Shown in pieces: positions 36,226 through 45,212 of a stretch of DNA of 64,000 bases; within the stretch, counting starts at the first letter, position 1; the number at the start of each line of letters is the position of its first letter. The notes under the pieces were generated by a model. It did no database searches. It had not been told where the DNA came from and was given only the letters and a program-made list of their open reading frames with translations. The stretch is from Methanooceanicella nereidis. GTDB taxonomy: Archaea > Halobacteriota > Methanocellia > Methanocellales > Methanocellaceae. The position numbers and the translations under genes are program-made. The DNA lies in NCBI RefSeq assembly GCF_021023085.1, contig NZ_PGCK01000005.1:167846-231845 (forward strand). Direction: 5' to 3'.

Positions 36226-37535
36226 GGATCAATACACCTTTTAACAATAGATTCCGCTCTGGCATAAAGGCTTTCCGCCCTCTCGGAGTTCTCAGCCTCG
36301 GCAGTGATGCGGATCTTGGGTTCAGTGCCCGAAGGCCGTACGAGCACCCATCCGCCATCATAATCAGCCCTGATACCGTCCAAAGTGTTTATGGATGCGG
36401 GCTTTGTAAGGTCTATCTCAGCTTTAATGCCGCCCATAATAGACGCCTTATCAAGGCCGTGCGCGAACTTAATGCCTCCGCGCTTAAGCGGATATCTCGG
36501 CAGCGACACAATAGCTTCAGAAAGCTTCCCGTTCTTACTCACAAGCTCGACAAGTTTCGCAGCCGCATAGATCCCATCGGGACAGTACGATATCCTGGGG
36601 AATATCCATGTGCCGCTCGTCTCCCCTCCAAAGTCGGCCCCCATACGCCTCACCTCTTCAGAGACAAAAGCATCGCCAATGCGAGTCTTGTAGATCCTTG
36701 CCTCCGGCGCGGACCTTTCGACCATCATCGACGCGTCCACCGGACAGACCAGAGAGCTCTTGACCTCGAACCGGCTAAAATACGCCAGAAGCTCGTCGCC
36801 CGTGACAAACTTGCCCCTATCGTCCACGGCCATCATCCGGTCCGCGTCGCCGTCATGGGCTATGCCCAGGTCGGCGCCTGAAGCTTTCACAGCCTCTTTC
36901 AGGACATGCAGGTTCTCTTCGATGGGCTCCGGGTCCCTCGCCGGGAAAAATCCGTCCGGCTGTGCATTCAAAGCGATGACCTTGCATCCCATCTCCCTGA
37001 GCACATAGGGCGATATTGTCGAGCCCGCTCCGCAGCCGCAGTCGACGACGACCTTAAGAGAGCATTTTTCGACATCCTTCAAAATAGCGTCAATATGATC
37101 AAAGATAGCGTCATGCCTGGTGACCTCATATCCGGTAGACCTCCAGCTCACGCCTTTTATATCGCTGTATATCAGGCTCTCCAGCTCCTCCTGCTGCTTA
37201 AGGCTGAACGCCATGCCGTCAGGGTTCCAGAACTTAAGGCCGTTATACTCAGACGGGTTATGCGACGCAGTGACCATTACGCCGCAGTCATAGTTTCTTG
37301 CAGAATAAGCTAACGTAGGCGTCGACACAAGGCCAATGCGCGTCACCCTGCTGCCCGAAGCCTGCAGGCCGGCGGCCAGCGCGTTCTCTATCATCTGGCT
37401 TGAAGTACGCGGGTCATGGCCAATGACGACGCTCTTATGCGTCAGGCCCAGCGCTTTCCCCGCCTTCAATGCCAGGTCAGGGGTCATAAGCTCATTGACG
37501 ACTCCCCGTATGCCTGATGAACCGAATAATACCAT
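36213..37535 (-). CDS. glmM: Phosphoglucosamine mutase
   Basis: A 440-residue alpha-D-phosphohexomutase. The phosphoserine loop is VTASHNPSEYNG near residue 88, the metal loop is HDGDADRM near 227, the sugar-binding loop GGETSGTWI lies near 300, and the phosphate-binding RPSGTEPKIRI near 405. All four family loops are present. It converts glucosamine-6-phosphate to glucosamine-1-phosphate between GlmS and the GlmU-like enzyme. The start ATG 37535 follows GGTGGAG, which lies in the last codons of glmS. The two genes are 6 bases apart. Confidence 0.92.
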   Translation of the reverse strand: MVLFGSSGIRGVVNELMTPDLALKAGKALGLTHKSVVIGHDPRTSSQMIENALAAGLQASGSRVTRIGLVSTPTLAYSARNYDCGVMVTASHNPSEYNGLKFWNPDGMAFSLKQQEELESLIYSDIKGVSWRSTGYEVTRHDAIFDHIDAILKDVEKCSLKVVVDCGCGAGSTISPYVLREMGCKVIALNAQPDGFFPARDPEPIEENLHVLKEAVKASGADLGIAHDGDADRMMAVDDRGKFVTGDELLAYFSRFEVKSSLVCPVDASMMVERSAPEARIYKTRIGDAFVSEEVRRMGADFGGETSGTWIFPRISYCPDGIYAAAKLVELVSKNGKLSEAIVSLPRYPLKRGGIKFAHGLDKASIMGGIKAEIDLTKPASINTLDGIRADYDGGWVLVRPSGTEPKIRITAEAENSERAESLYARAESIVKRCIDPCRQ

Positions 37536-37541
37536 TTTTAG

Positions 37542-39368
37542 TTACTCCACCGTGACCGACTTTGCCAGATTCCTCGGCTTATCTATCGGGCAGCCCCTGA
37601 ACCTCGCCACATAATAGGCGAACAGCTGTAAGGCTATAGATGAAAGCACCGGCGAGGCATACTCACCCGCGTCCGGGATCTTAATGACCAGGTCGACGAA
37701 CTGGCTTATCTTATTATCGCACTCGCTCGCGATAGCGATGACCGAGGCGTCCCTGGCCTTGATCTCCTTAATGTTGCTGACCATCTTATCGTATGTCGGG
37801 CACCTCGTAGCGATGGCTACGACCGGTATGTTCGTGGTCAGCAGTGCCAGCGGGCCGTGCTTCAGCTCTCCCGCCGCGAATCCCTCGGAATAGATATAGG
37901 ATATTTCCTTAAGCTTAAGCGCACCCTCGAGGGCGGCCGGGAAGTTCAAGTTCCTGCCGACGAAGAAGAAAGACGGGGCGTTTACGAACATCCTTGCGAT
38001 ATTCGCGATATACTCCTCCTTTTCCAGGACGAGCTTTGACTTCTGCGACAGGGACTTCATCTCGGATATGATGCTCCTGGCATCCTCCGGGCTAATATTG
38101 CCCCTTGCCCTGCCCAGGTAAAGGGCGATCATATAAATGACGGCTATCTGCCCGGTAAACGTCTTGGTGGCAGCGACGCCGATCTCCGGCCCGGTGCGCA
38201 TGTAAATGGTGCTGTCGGCTTCGCGCGATATCGTACTACCGACCACGTTAGTGATAGCTATGACATTAGATCCCTTCTTTCTCGCGTCCTTTATCGCGGC
38301 TACGGTATCCGCTGTCTCCCCGGACTGCGATATGGCAATGATGAGCGTTTCAGGGCCGACCCTATTCGAGGAGTACCTGAACTCGGAGCCTATCTCCACA
38401 GAGACCGGGATATCGGTGACCGATTCGATCGCGTATTTACCCATCATGCCGGCGTGATACGAAGTGCCGCATGCTATGATTATCACGCGCTTCAGGCTGC
38501 CTATTTCAGCCCTCGTGAGGGTCATCTCTTTTAGCTCTACATCTCCCGTGAACTCATTCAGCCTGCCGGACATGACATCCTTAAGAGATTTAGGCTGCTC
38601 GTGGATCTCCTTGAGCATGAAATGGTCGTAGCCGCATTTTTCCGCGGCCTCAATATCCCACTCGACCAGCGTGACCTCCCTCATTACAGGATTGTCTAAA
38701 AAGTCGGTTATACTGACGCCATTATTCGTGAGCACCGCCATGTCGCCGTCGTGCAGGAATATTGCGTTCCTCGTGTGCTTAACGAAGGCCGTAACATCAG
38801 ATGCCAGATAATAGTTATTCTCGCCAAGTCCGATGACCATCGGGCTGTCCTTCCTGGCGGCGAAAATCTTATCGGGCTCATCCCTGTTCACTACGGCTAT
38901 CGCATACGAGCCCTCTACTTCGCTGATAGCCTCCCTCAGGGCTAATTTAGTATCGCCAACATAATGCTCTTCTATAAGATGTGCCAGGACCTCGGTGTCA
39001 GTCTCCGAGACGAACCTGTGGCCCCGGGATATAAGCATATTCTTTAGTTCCTGATAATTCTCGATTATGCCGTTATGGACGACGGCTATCTTACCTGTGC
39101 AGTCCGTGTGAGGATGGGCGTTAATGTCCGACGGGCTGCCGTGAGTGGCCCATCTTGTATGTCCTATGCCCGTCCTTGAAAAGATCTTGGACGACATCTT
39201 ATCCTTAAGCCTGAATATCCTGCCCTTTGATTTAATGACATTAAGCTCCCCGGAGCTCACCAGCGCGACTCCCGCTGAATCATATCCCCTGTATTCCAGC
39301 CGTTCGAGTGAGTCGATCAAAGCCTCAGCAGCGTTATTTGTGCCTATGCATCCTACTATTCCGCAAAT
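37542..39368 (-). CDS. glmS: Glutamine-fructose-6-phosphate aminotransferase
   Basis: About 608 residues. The N-terminal glutaminase domain (class II) starts CGIVGCIGTNN with HTRWATHG near residue 70 and HNGIIENY near 95. Two SIS domains follow, with CGTSYHAGMMGKY near 305 and a C-terminal KPRNLAKSVTVE, the usual GlmS end. The catalytic Cys must be the first residue after Met removal. The only ATG/GTG/TTG candidate upstream (TTG 39383) lies inside the ribosome-binding site GGGGGGT and would leave six residues before Cys. ATT at 39366-39368 lies six bases after that site and directly before the Cys codon. I therefore call AUU as the start. Confidence 0.9.
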   Translation of the reverse strand: MCGIVGCIGTNNAAEALIDSLERLEYRGYDSAGVALVSSGELNVIKSKGRIFRLKDKMSSKIFSRTGIGHTRWATHGSPSDINAHPHTDCTGKIAVVHNGIIENYQELKNMLISRGHRFVSETDTEVLAHLIEEHYVGDTKLALREAISEVEGSYAIAVVNRDEPDKIFAARKDSPMVIGLGENNYYLASDVTAFVKHTRNAIFLHDGDMAVLTNNGVSITDFLDNPVMREVTLVEWDIEAAEKCGYDHFMLKEIHEQPKSLKDVMSGRLNEFTGDVELKEMTLTRAEIGSLKRVIIIACGTSYHAGMMGKYAIESVTDIPVSVEIGSEFRYSSNRVGPETLIIAISQSGETADTVAAIKDARKKGSNVIAITNVVGSTISREADSTIYMRTGPEIGVAATKTFTGQIAVIYMIALYLGRARGNISPEDARSIISEMKSLSQKSKLVLEKEEYIANIARMFVNAPSFFFVGRNLNFPAALEGALKLKEISYIYSEGFAAGELKHGPLALLTTNIPVVAIATRCPTYDKMVSNIKEIKARDASVIAIASECDNKISQFVDLVIKIPDAGEYASPVLSSIALQLFAYYVARFRGCPIDKPRNLAKSVTVE

Positions 39369-39386
39369 GTTCTTACCCCCCAAACT

Positions 39387-40589
39387 TTACAGTATTCTAG
39401 TATTGTCCGGTACATTGGCCAGGACCGTCGCTCCCGAGCCGACCCTGCTTCTCGCCCCTATAACGTTACCGGGCCTTACTATCACGCGGCCTTTTATGTC
39501 AGCGTCGTCGCCTACTATCGCTCCTATATTGGCTGGAACAAGTCTCTCGTCCACTGCTATCTTCGTGTTATCCGATTCGGCGATGAATGCCGGACCGACA
39601 CACGTCCCCTCCCCTAATATAGATCTTGAAATATAGCTGAATGACGAGACTTTAACGTTGTTCATCAATATGCTGTTGGATATCCTTGTGAACGGCTCTA
39701 TTGTGCAGTTACTTCCGATGGAAGTGCTCGGCAATATGACCGAGTTAGGCCCTATGTCGCAGTTATCCCCTATACATACTGGGCCTACGATGTACGAGCC
39801 TGCCATTATCAGAGAGTTCTCCCCGATCCCCACAGGCCCTACGATACGCGCTCCTTCTTCCACATGTCCCTTGACCCTGAGCTTTCTTTCCCTGAGCACC
39901 GCAGTGTTCATGTCTATAAGGTCTCCCGGGTATAGCGCGTCAAGCCACGTCGCTGTTGAAGGCACCGCCTTCACCGGGTACTCCTCGAATATCATCTTCT
40001 TGATGGCATCGGTGATCTCATACTCTCCCCTCTCCGAGATCTCCATGAACTCAAGAAATTCGAATATCCTCGGGGAAAAACGATACACTCCCGCGTTGAC
40101 AGTGTTGCCGACGTCCTCCCCCTTCGGCTTCTCTTCGATGCTCTTTACAAGGCCGTTCTGTGTTTTCACGACGCCGTACTTTTGTGCGTTTTCCACGTTC
40201 ACCGTGAGCATAGCGGCGTCCCCTACCCTGTGGCGCATTATCTCCTTAATTGCCGAGGAATCTATGATCGTGTCGCCGTTGATGACTAAAAAGTGGTCCT
40301 TAAGAAAATGTGATGACTGCCTCAGCGCATGCGCCGTGCCTAATTGCTGCAGCTGCTCGACGTAGGTGATGTTGACTCCCCAGTCATGGCCGTCCCCAAA
40401 ATAGTCCATGATCTTTTCGCGCTTGTACCCGACGACCATGATGATGTCGACTATGCCGCTCTCCTGCAGCGCATTTATCACATATTCGAGAATGGGCTTG
40501 TTGCCCACCGGTATCATCACTTTTGGCCTTGTGGCCGTAAAAGGTTTAAGCCTGCTCCCTTCGCCTGCAGCTAAAATGACTGCTTTCAT
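39387..40589 (-). CDS. GlmU-like sugar-1-phosphate nucleotidylyl/acetyltransferase 2
   Basis: A 400-residue protein with the same architecture as the protein at 34999. It has LAAGEGSRLKPFTATRPKVM at the N terminus, GTAHALRQSSHFL near residue 85, and a beta-helix region with VGPVGIGENSLIMAGSYIVG from about 250. It is the first gene of the operon and ends 18 bases before the glmS start. It may provide UDP-GlcNAc while the other copy makes a different nucleotide sugar; this cannot be told from sequence. The start is ATG 40589, preceded by an in-frame TAA, so no longer form is possible. Confidence 0.86.
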   Translation of the reverse strand: MKAVILAAGEGSRLKPFTATRPKVMIPVGNKPILEYVINALQESGIVDIIMVVGYKREKIMDYFGDGHDWGVNITYVEQLQQLGTAHALRQSSHFLKDHFLVINGDTIIDSSAIKEIMRHRVGDAAMLTVNVENAQKYGVVKTQNGLVKSIEEKPKGEDVGNTVNAGVYRFSPRIFEFLEFMEISERGEYEITDAIKKMIFEEYPVKAVPSTATWLDALYPGDLIDMNTAVLRERKLRVKGHVEEGARIVGPVGIGENSLIMAGSYIVGPVCIGDNCDIGPNSVILPSTSIGSNCTIEPFTRISNSILMNNVKVSSFSYISRSILGEGTCVGPAFIAESDNTKIAVDERLVPANIGAIVGDDADIKGRVIVRPGNVIGARSRVGSGATVLANVPDNTRIL

Positions 40590-40600
40590 TTATAATGAAT

Positions 40601-40648
40601 TCGACCGTAAAAGGTCGATATTCTACCCCCCGCTAAAACTGTATAAGC
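40601..40648 (-). promoter_or_regulatory. Leader hairpin and TATA-like box of the glm operon
   Basis: On the - strand a TATA-like GCTTATAC lies at 40641-40648, then GGGGGG (40626-40631), then a hairpin TCGACC/GGTCGA (40601-40618, six-base stem, six-base loop), 11 bases before the start codon. A transcription start 25 or so bases after the TATA box would put the hairpin at the very 5' end of the mRNA. A role in stability or control is inferred. Confidence 0.35.
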
Positions 40649-40983
40649 ATTTATGAGTATTTTAATTTTATTGTCGTTAAATTATTAAACGGTTATTAGT
40701 TTTCGTTTTTTCACGATATTTTTTGATAATATGGTATATCTCCTGATTAGAGAATATTCCATATTAAGATGGTAAACATTTGAATATCGCTGTGCTTTGG
40801 TATTATGTTTTCATGGTTTAAAAAATTTTTTATTAAACTATAACTATGCAAGTAATAGATATACAATTATTAATCTAATTAGTCGAAAATGGACAGGGCA
40901 AAATAAGCCAAAAAAATAATTTGAGATTTATTCTTATAGTATAATGAGGGTATTGTTAGGTAAGCCATTTTGTGGGGATATTC
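40649..40983. other. Gene-free A/T-rich stretch
   Basis: Upstream of the glm operon as far as element C7. It is A/T rich with only very short frames. Apart from the promoter of the glm operon at its left edge, I see no RNA gene, clear hairpin or repeat. Confidence 0.6.
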
Positions 40984-41537
40984 GTTGTGCCTGTCGGATG
41001 GCAGGTAGGCACGTAACCTCACAGAACCACAGAAACACAAAATTTTTTTAACGATTTTTTAAGGGCACGAAAACCCTAAGAATTTACTCACCAAACCACA
41101 AAAGGCTCTAGTATCACCGTCAACGCACAAACACCTCAAACGCCCGGCTCAACGCACTAACTTCTCTAAGTCACCAACGCTAAAACAAGGCCCGAACACT
41201 CTCAAAAACACTAAAGTTTAACGGCACTGTTGACGTTTACACGATTAAAGAATACCAGACATAACAATATCAAAAAGGCGCAACACAAACCGAGTTATTA
41301 AACTTTCGTGCCCTTGGAGAGTATTCGGGCCTTGTTTTAGCGTTGGTGACTTAGAGAAGGTTAGTGCGTTAAGCCGAGCATTCGAGCTGTTAGAGCGTTG
41401 ACAGTGATACTGGAGCCTTAGGGAATTTCGTGAGTAATTTTTTGTGATTTAGAGCCCTTAAAAAATCATATAAAAAAATTTGTGTTTCTGTGGTTCTGTG
41501 AGGTTACGTGCCTGCCTGCCATCCGACAGGCACAACC
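40984..41537. repeat. Palindromic element C7, no gene in centre
   Basis: The arms are at about 40984-41235 and 41280-41537. The centre, about 41225-41300, contains 'gttgacgtttacacgatta' and 'caatatcaaaaaggcgcaac', and the same sequence is found inverted in C6 and direct in C9. It lies upstream of the L40e gene and, with C6, brackets the glm operon. Confidence 0.9.
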
Positions 41538-41689
41538 ATAAAAACATCACTCTCAAAAGCAGAAAAATTTAAACCATACTCTTATATACGGGCAGTAATA
41601 TGCTCTTAAGGCAAGGAGAGATAAGAAAAAGAACGGGTTATAACCATTTCGATATGGTATTAATTCCCTATTTCTTTCCTTGGAATGTA

Positions 41690-41714
41690 TTTATAGACCA
41701 AAATCATTATATGC
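41690..41714 (+). promoter_or_regulatory. Likely TATA region of the L40e gene
   Basis: Two TATA-like sequences, TTTATAG (41690-41696) and ATTATATG (41706-41713), lie 60-80 bases before the L40e start. They suit a leader of a few tens of bases. A third, TTATATA at 41582-41588, is further away. Which one is used cannot be decided here. Confidence 0.35.
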
Positions 41715-41771
41715 TTCAAGGACTTTTAGATGCAACATCTATTGCAGAATAACAATCACGAGGTAATTATC

Positions 41772-41918
41772 ATGGGAAGATTTCCAGAGGCAGAGGCAAG
41801 GATCCTTAACGTACAAATATGCAGAAAGTGCAACGCACGCAATGCCATCCGCGCTACCAGATGCAGGAAGTGCGGCTACGAGGGTCTAAGGCCGAAGAAG
41901 AAAGAGTTAAAGGCATAA
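41772..41918 (+). CDS. rpl40e: Ribosomal protein L40e
   Basis: A 48-residue basic protein with a four-Cys zinc ribbon: CRKCNARN and, 13 residues later, CRKCGYEG. The start [12 protein letters not shown] is typical of archaeal L40e. It is a component of the large ribosomal subunit. ATG 41772 is preceded by GAGGT nine bases upstream. A longer frame from 41730 reads through the leader and is not needed. A stem-loop terminator follows. Confidence 0.95.
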   Translation: MGRFPEAEARILNVQICRKCNARNAIRATRCRKCGYEGLRPKKKELKA

Positions 41919-41931
41919 TCCTTTTTCTGTA

Positions 41932-41980
41932 CAGGCATGCGCGATGTGCGTGCCTGGGCAATATTTTATAAAAATTTTTT
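41932..41980 (+). terminator. Stem-loop plus T tract after L40e
   Basis: CAGGCATGCGC (41932-41942) pairs with GTGCGTGCCTG (41946-41956) over 11 bases with two G-T pairs and a GAT loop. A run of T (41975-41980) follows 18 bases later. The arrangement suits a transcription end for L40e. Confidence 0.5.
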
Positions 41981-42106
41981 AATTACGGGAACAGCCCGGG
42001 CTTTTTTATAAGTATATTCATTGGCTTTTACATCAGAGTTCTGTATTTTATCGATCCCTACGCATAAAAAGCTCAAAGATGAAGAGTGACAGTTATCTTT
42101 TAACCA

Positions 42107-42290
42107 CAAAGGGCACAATGTCCACTAAGTTGTTAACCACTAAGCGCACAAAGGCGAACAAGGAACACAAAGGACTATTTTAGAAAAAGCATATACTTTA
42201 AAAAAAATTTGTGTGTTCCCTGTTCGCCTTCGTGCGCTTAGTGGTTAAAAAAATCAGTGTACGTTCAAGCCCTTAATGTATCCAGCTGCA
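42107..42290. repeat. Short palindromic repeat family 2, copy H1
   Basis: The left arm 'aaccactaagcgcacaaagg' (from 42134) and the right arm ending 'gcgcttagtggtt' (to 42246) are inverted repeats of about 38 bases. An A/T spacer of about 40 bases lies between them. Outer flanks 'accacaaagggcac' (about 42109) and 'gttcaagcccttaa' recur in other copies. It is gene-free and located between L40e and a small - strand gene. Confidence 0.85.
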
Positions 42291-42460
42291 TGATATCAGT
42301 TATGAATTTATTAATCATTCAAACAAAATGATCCTGCGATCAATGAATAGATCACTGAACATACAAATTACATAAGATCAGGGACATTTTCCCCGTATAA
42401 CGTGATCATTATAAAATCAGGTATAGATGCCGGCGTAAAAGTATTTTTTAATATACAGGA

Positions 42461-42652
42461 TCAGGATCCTACTATGATATTATCTGAACTGCCCTTGTCC
42501 TTCAGTATCTTCTTCAGGCTGTTCTTATCATACTTCTGGTCTAAAGCGAATTGTACGAGCTGTGCATAAGCGTCCTTTATCGTAAGGTTATGATCAATAG
42601 CGAATTTCTTAACGTTCTTATGCAAGTCTTCTGGAACTTCAACTTTTGGCAT
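42461..42652 (-). CDS. Small ribbon-helix-helix-like protein
   Basis: A 63-residue protein beginning MPKVEVPEDLHKNVKKFA, a beta strand followed by helices with DHNLTIKDAYAQLVQFAL. This matches the layout of ribbon-helix-helix DNA-binding proteins, in which the first strand contacts DNA. No partner toxin gene is adjacent. It may regulate its own promoter. The upstream 90 bases are A/T rich. Function is otherwise unknown. Confidence 0.6.
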   Translation of the reverse strand: MPKVEVPEDLHKNVKKFAIDHNLTIKDAYAQLVQFALDQKYDKNSLKKILKDKGSSDNIIVGS

Positions 42653-42746
42653 ATCGGACTCATAGTATGTTATATCAAATGATATATAAGTTATCGTATT
42701 AGCGGCACGAAAATAATATTATAAAATCAAAAGATGCCGGCGCATA

Positions 42747-43715
42747 TCAGTTATTACTTTTATCCGGATCCATCTTTTCACCAAAGATCGTGAAAAGATC
42801 TTCAGTGTCGTTAATATCTTTCAGGTCTTCGCGCATTATCAGGAGAGTATTACCAATCTGCTTCGGATGGCGCATCCCGTCGACTATGAATAAAGAGTAT
42901 GTGCCTGCAACGCTCGCAAGGCTTGACATGAACTTCGCCTTTTTAAGCATGACCTCGGTATAGTCGCTTACGCCCGTGAGCATCTTGTTATAGTCGTCCC
43001 TTGACAGCGCGTTGAACGGCGCCCTGGTAGTATGGTACACTTCAAAGCCGATGTTCATGAGAGCGCTCAGCGCGTCCCTTTCCAGAGGGTTCGCCTTCCT
43101 GAGGTCGTTCGGCTGGTTCTGTTCCTGCCGGGCCTTATCGAGGGTTATCAGTATGTTAATGGGCCTTGCGATAGGAGAGTCCAGTATCTCCTCAAGGCGC
43201 AGCGCTATCTCTATAGTGGCGTTCATGCCGCTCTCATATTTGCTTATGGTGCGCCTTGAAACTCCGAGCTGCTTGGACATGTCGCCCAGTGAGATGCCCT
43301 TCACCTCGCGGATCGCCTTAAGCGTGTCGCCGTCTATCTCGACGTAGAGCCCTCCGGGAGCGGCGTAAACCAGCGGCGGGACTTCCTCGACAAAGAAATC
43401 GTGAAGCGTCTCGATGTTAATGCAAGGTATGCCGTATCTCAGGTATACGGCGCCGCTTTCAAGCGGATGGTCGTTGGTATGCTCGCCAATTATTATCGGG
43501 GAGCCGCTGAAAAGCACGGCTAGCCTGCGCATCTCCAGAGAAGTTTCTTCGCCCAGTCCTTCAATGTTGGACAGCACCTTGATAAGTAGAAACGTTTTTC
43601 CCCTGCGAGCCCCCAGATCAAAGCTCCTGGGCCTTATATCGCACTTCTCGGAGAGTATGAATTCTGCCTTCTGTAGAAGACTTATCACCCTATCCAGCAG
43701 TGTTTCTCGAGTCAT
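42747..43715 (-). CDS. Archaeal HTH transcriptional regulator (COG1395 type)
   Basis: A 322-residue protein. The N-terminal 120 residues form an alpha/beta domain (ARRGKTFLLIKVLSN, IIIGEHTNDHPLESGAVY). An HTH of the Cro/CI (XRE) type comes next: LKAIREVKGISLGDMSKQLG then SRRTISKYESG, residues about 131-163. The rest is a C-terminal domain of unknown use. It belongs to a conserved archaeal family annotated as putative HTH-type transcriptional regulators. It is divergent from tiaS, with 63 bases between start codons, an arrangement that suggests shared control. Confidence 0.82.
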   Translation of the reverse strand: MTRETLLDRVISLLQKAEFILSEKCDIRPRSFDLGARRGKTFLLIKVLSNIEGLGEETSLEMRRLAVLFSGSPIIIGEHTNDHPLESGAVYLRYGIPCINIETLHDFFVEEVPPLVYAAPGGLYVEIDGDTLKAIREVKGISLGDMSKQLGVSRRTISKYESGMNATIEIALRLEEILDSPIARPINILITLDKARQEQNQPNDLRKANPLERDALSALMNIGFEVYHTTRAPFNALSRDDYNKMLTGVSDYTEVMLKKAKFMSSLASVAGTYSLFIVDGMRHPKQIGNTLLIMREDLKDINDTEDLFTIFGEKMDPDKSNN

Positions 43716-43778
43716 GTCCGAAAGAGATTTATTTAACTGTTTACTGTATTTTTTCTAATATTAAAACATTGTGTTATC

Positions 43779-45035
43779 ATGTTATACGTAGGATTGGACG
43801 ACACCGACTCGAAACTCGGGATGTGTACCACGTACCTTGCCGCGATACTCGCGGAAAGGCTGGGAAGGTTCGGGATCGAGGAAAAGCTGCTGATCAGGCT
43901 GAACCCGAACATCAAGTATAAGACAAGGGGTAACGCCGCCCTCTGTATCGTCTTAAGGGACGAGGATCATATCGACGAGGTCGAGAGGATAGTCGTCGAC
44001 GCAGTAGTAGAGTTCGCCAGGATGGAGGACGAGAACACTAACCCGGGCATAGTCATCCACAGAGGCGAGATCCCGGATGAGGTAAGGGATTATGCTTTGC
44101 GCGTCGTCAGGGACATCGTCGAGATAGACGAAGCCGTGAGCCTCGCGAAGAAGTACGGCATGAGGGTCCACCAGTTCAAGATAGGGCGCGGCGTGATAGG
44201 AGCCCTGGCCTCCATCGGCCTTGACCTTTATGACCATACCTATGAGCTTATCGCTTACAGGATGCCGGAGAATTGCGGAGTGCCAAGATATCTGGACAGG
44301 GATTCGGTATACGCCATGGACAGCGCTACTTATCCCGATACGTGGGATAACGTCGACCTGCACAATAAGGTGATCGTATTCTCCCCCCACACGCCTGATC
44401 CAGTACTCTACGGCATAAGAGGCAATAGCCCGGAAGTGCTCCTGAAAGCCCAGCTAATGCTGAAGACCGAGCCTGTCGAGCGCTCCATCATATTCAAGAC
44501 CAACCAGGGCACGGACATGCATCTCATTAAAGCCGGCATAGCCGATGCCAGGAATAACCGCTCTTACATATTGAAAGGGCGCGTATCGACAGTACCATAT
44601 GACATCAGGGGAGGACATGTCTTCTTTGAGATAGAGGATGAAGGCGCTGTTATAAAATGCGCCGCGTTCGAGCCTACAAAGAATTTCAGGGACATTGTGA
44701 GGAAACTTGTACCGGGAGATATCGTAAGGGTCTTTGGAAGCGTCAAGGATGATACTGTCAACCTTGAGAAATTAGAGATCATAGAGCTGGCGGAGAGCTT
44801 TAAGAAAATGGCGCCTGTGTGCGATGTTTGCGGCCGCAGGATGGAGTCCGCCGGAGCAGGGCAGGGATACAGGTGCAGAAAATGTAAGACAAAGGCCGTT
44901 GCCCCGATCTATGAAAAAGTCGAGCGTGATCTTGAGCTTGGTTTGTATGAGGTGCCTCCGACGGCGAGAAGACACCTGGCGAAGCAGATCATCAGGATAG
45001 AAGATCCGTGGTGCAAAATGCATCCAAGCCGATGA
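43779..45035 (+). CDS. tiaS: tRNA(Ile2) 2-agmatinylcytidine synthetase
   Basis: A 418-residue archaeal enzyme. The N terminus MLYVGLDDTDSKLGMCTTYL is the hallmark of TiaS and carries the catalytic Asp pair. RLNPNIKYKTRGNAAL follows near residue 45. The middle has an OB-fold-like region (ILKGRVSTVPYDIRGGHVFF), and the C terminus has a zinc ribbon with CDVCGRRM and CRKCKTK. It attaches agmatine to C34 of tRNA-Ile(CAU) using ATP so that it reads AUA. This matters for the AUA codon discussed at the flippase. It is transcribed divergently from the HTH regulator. Confidence 0.94.
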   Translation: MLYVGLDDTDSKLGMCTTYLAAILAERLGRFGIEEKLLIRLNPNIKYKTRGNAALCIVLRDEDHIDEVERIVVDAVVEFARMEDENTNPGIVIHRGEIPDEVRDYALRVVRDIVEIDEAVSLAKKYGMRVHQFKIGRGVIGALASIGLDLYDHTYELIAYRMPENCGVPRYLDRDSVYAMDSATYPDTWDNVDLHNKVIVFSPHTPDPVLYGIRGNSPEVLLKAQLMLKTEPVERSIIFKTNQGTDMHLIKAGIADARNNRSYILKGRVSTVPYDIRGGHVFFEIEDEGAVIKCAAFEPTKNFRDIVRKLVPGDIVRVFGSVKDDTVNLEKLEIIELAESFKKMAPVCDVCGRRMESAGAGQGYRCRKCKTKAVAPIYEKVERDLELGLYEVPPTARRHLAKQIIRIEDPWCKMHPSR

Positions 45036-45088
45036 TCACCACTATTTTTTATGAAACTGTGACTTTGATGTATATGATTGATTTTTCA

Positions 45089-45128
45089 CCACAAAGGGCG
45101 TAAAGGTTCACTAAACTGCTAACCACGA
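45089..45128. repeat. Partial copy of repeat family 2
   Basis: The sequence 'accacaaagggcgtaaagg' at 45091-45109, followed by 'ttcactaaactgctaaccac', matches the outer left flank of H1. The palindromic core is missing. It is probably a remnant. Confidence 0.55.
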
Positions 45129-45212
45129 AATCTTTGATGAGCGGGTTCTTGCTCAGGTTTTAAGAATGAAAGAACGTGTCGTACCTACCCGGTCTTTGAG
45201 ATGATGTTTTTT

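Noticed and set aside
41600..41752. A 50-residue + strand frame upstream of L40e
   Set aside because: No ribosome-binding site, composition like non-coding DNA, and it covers the likely L40e promoter elements.
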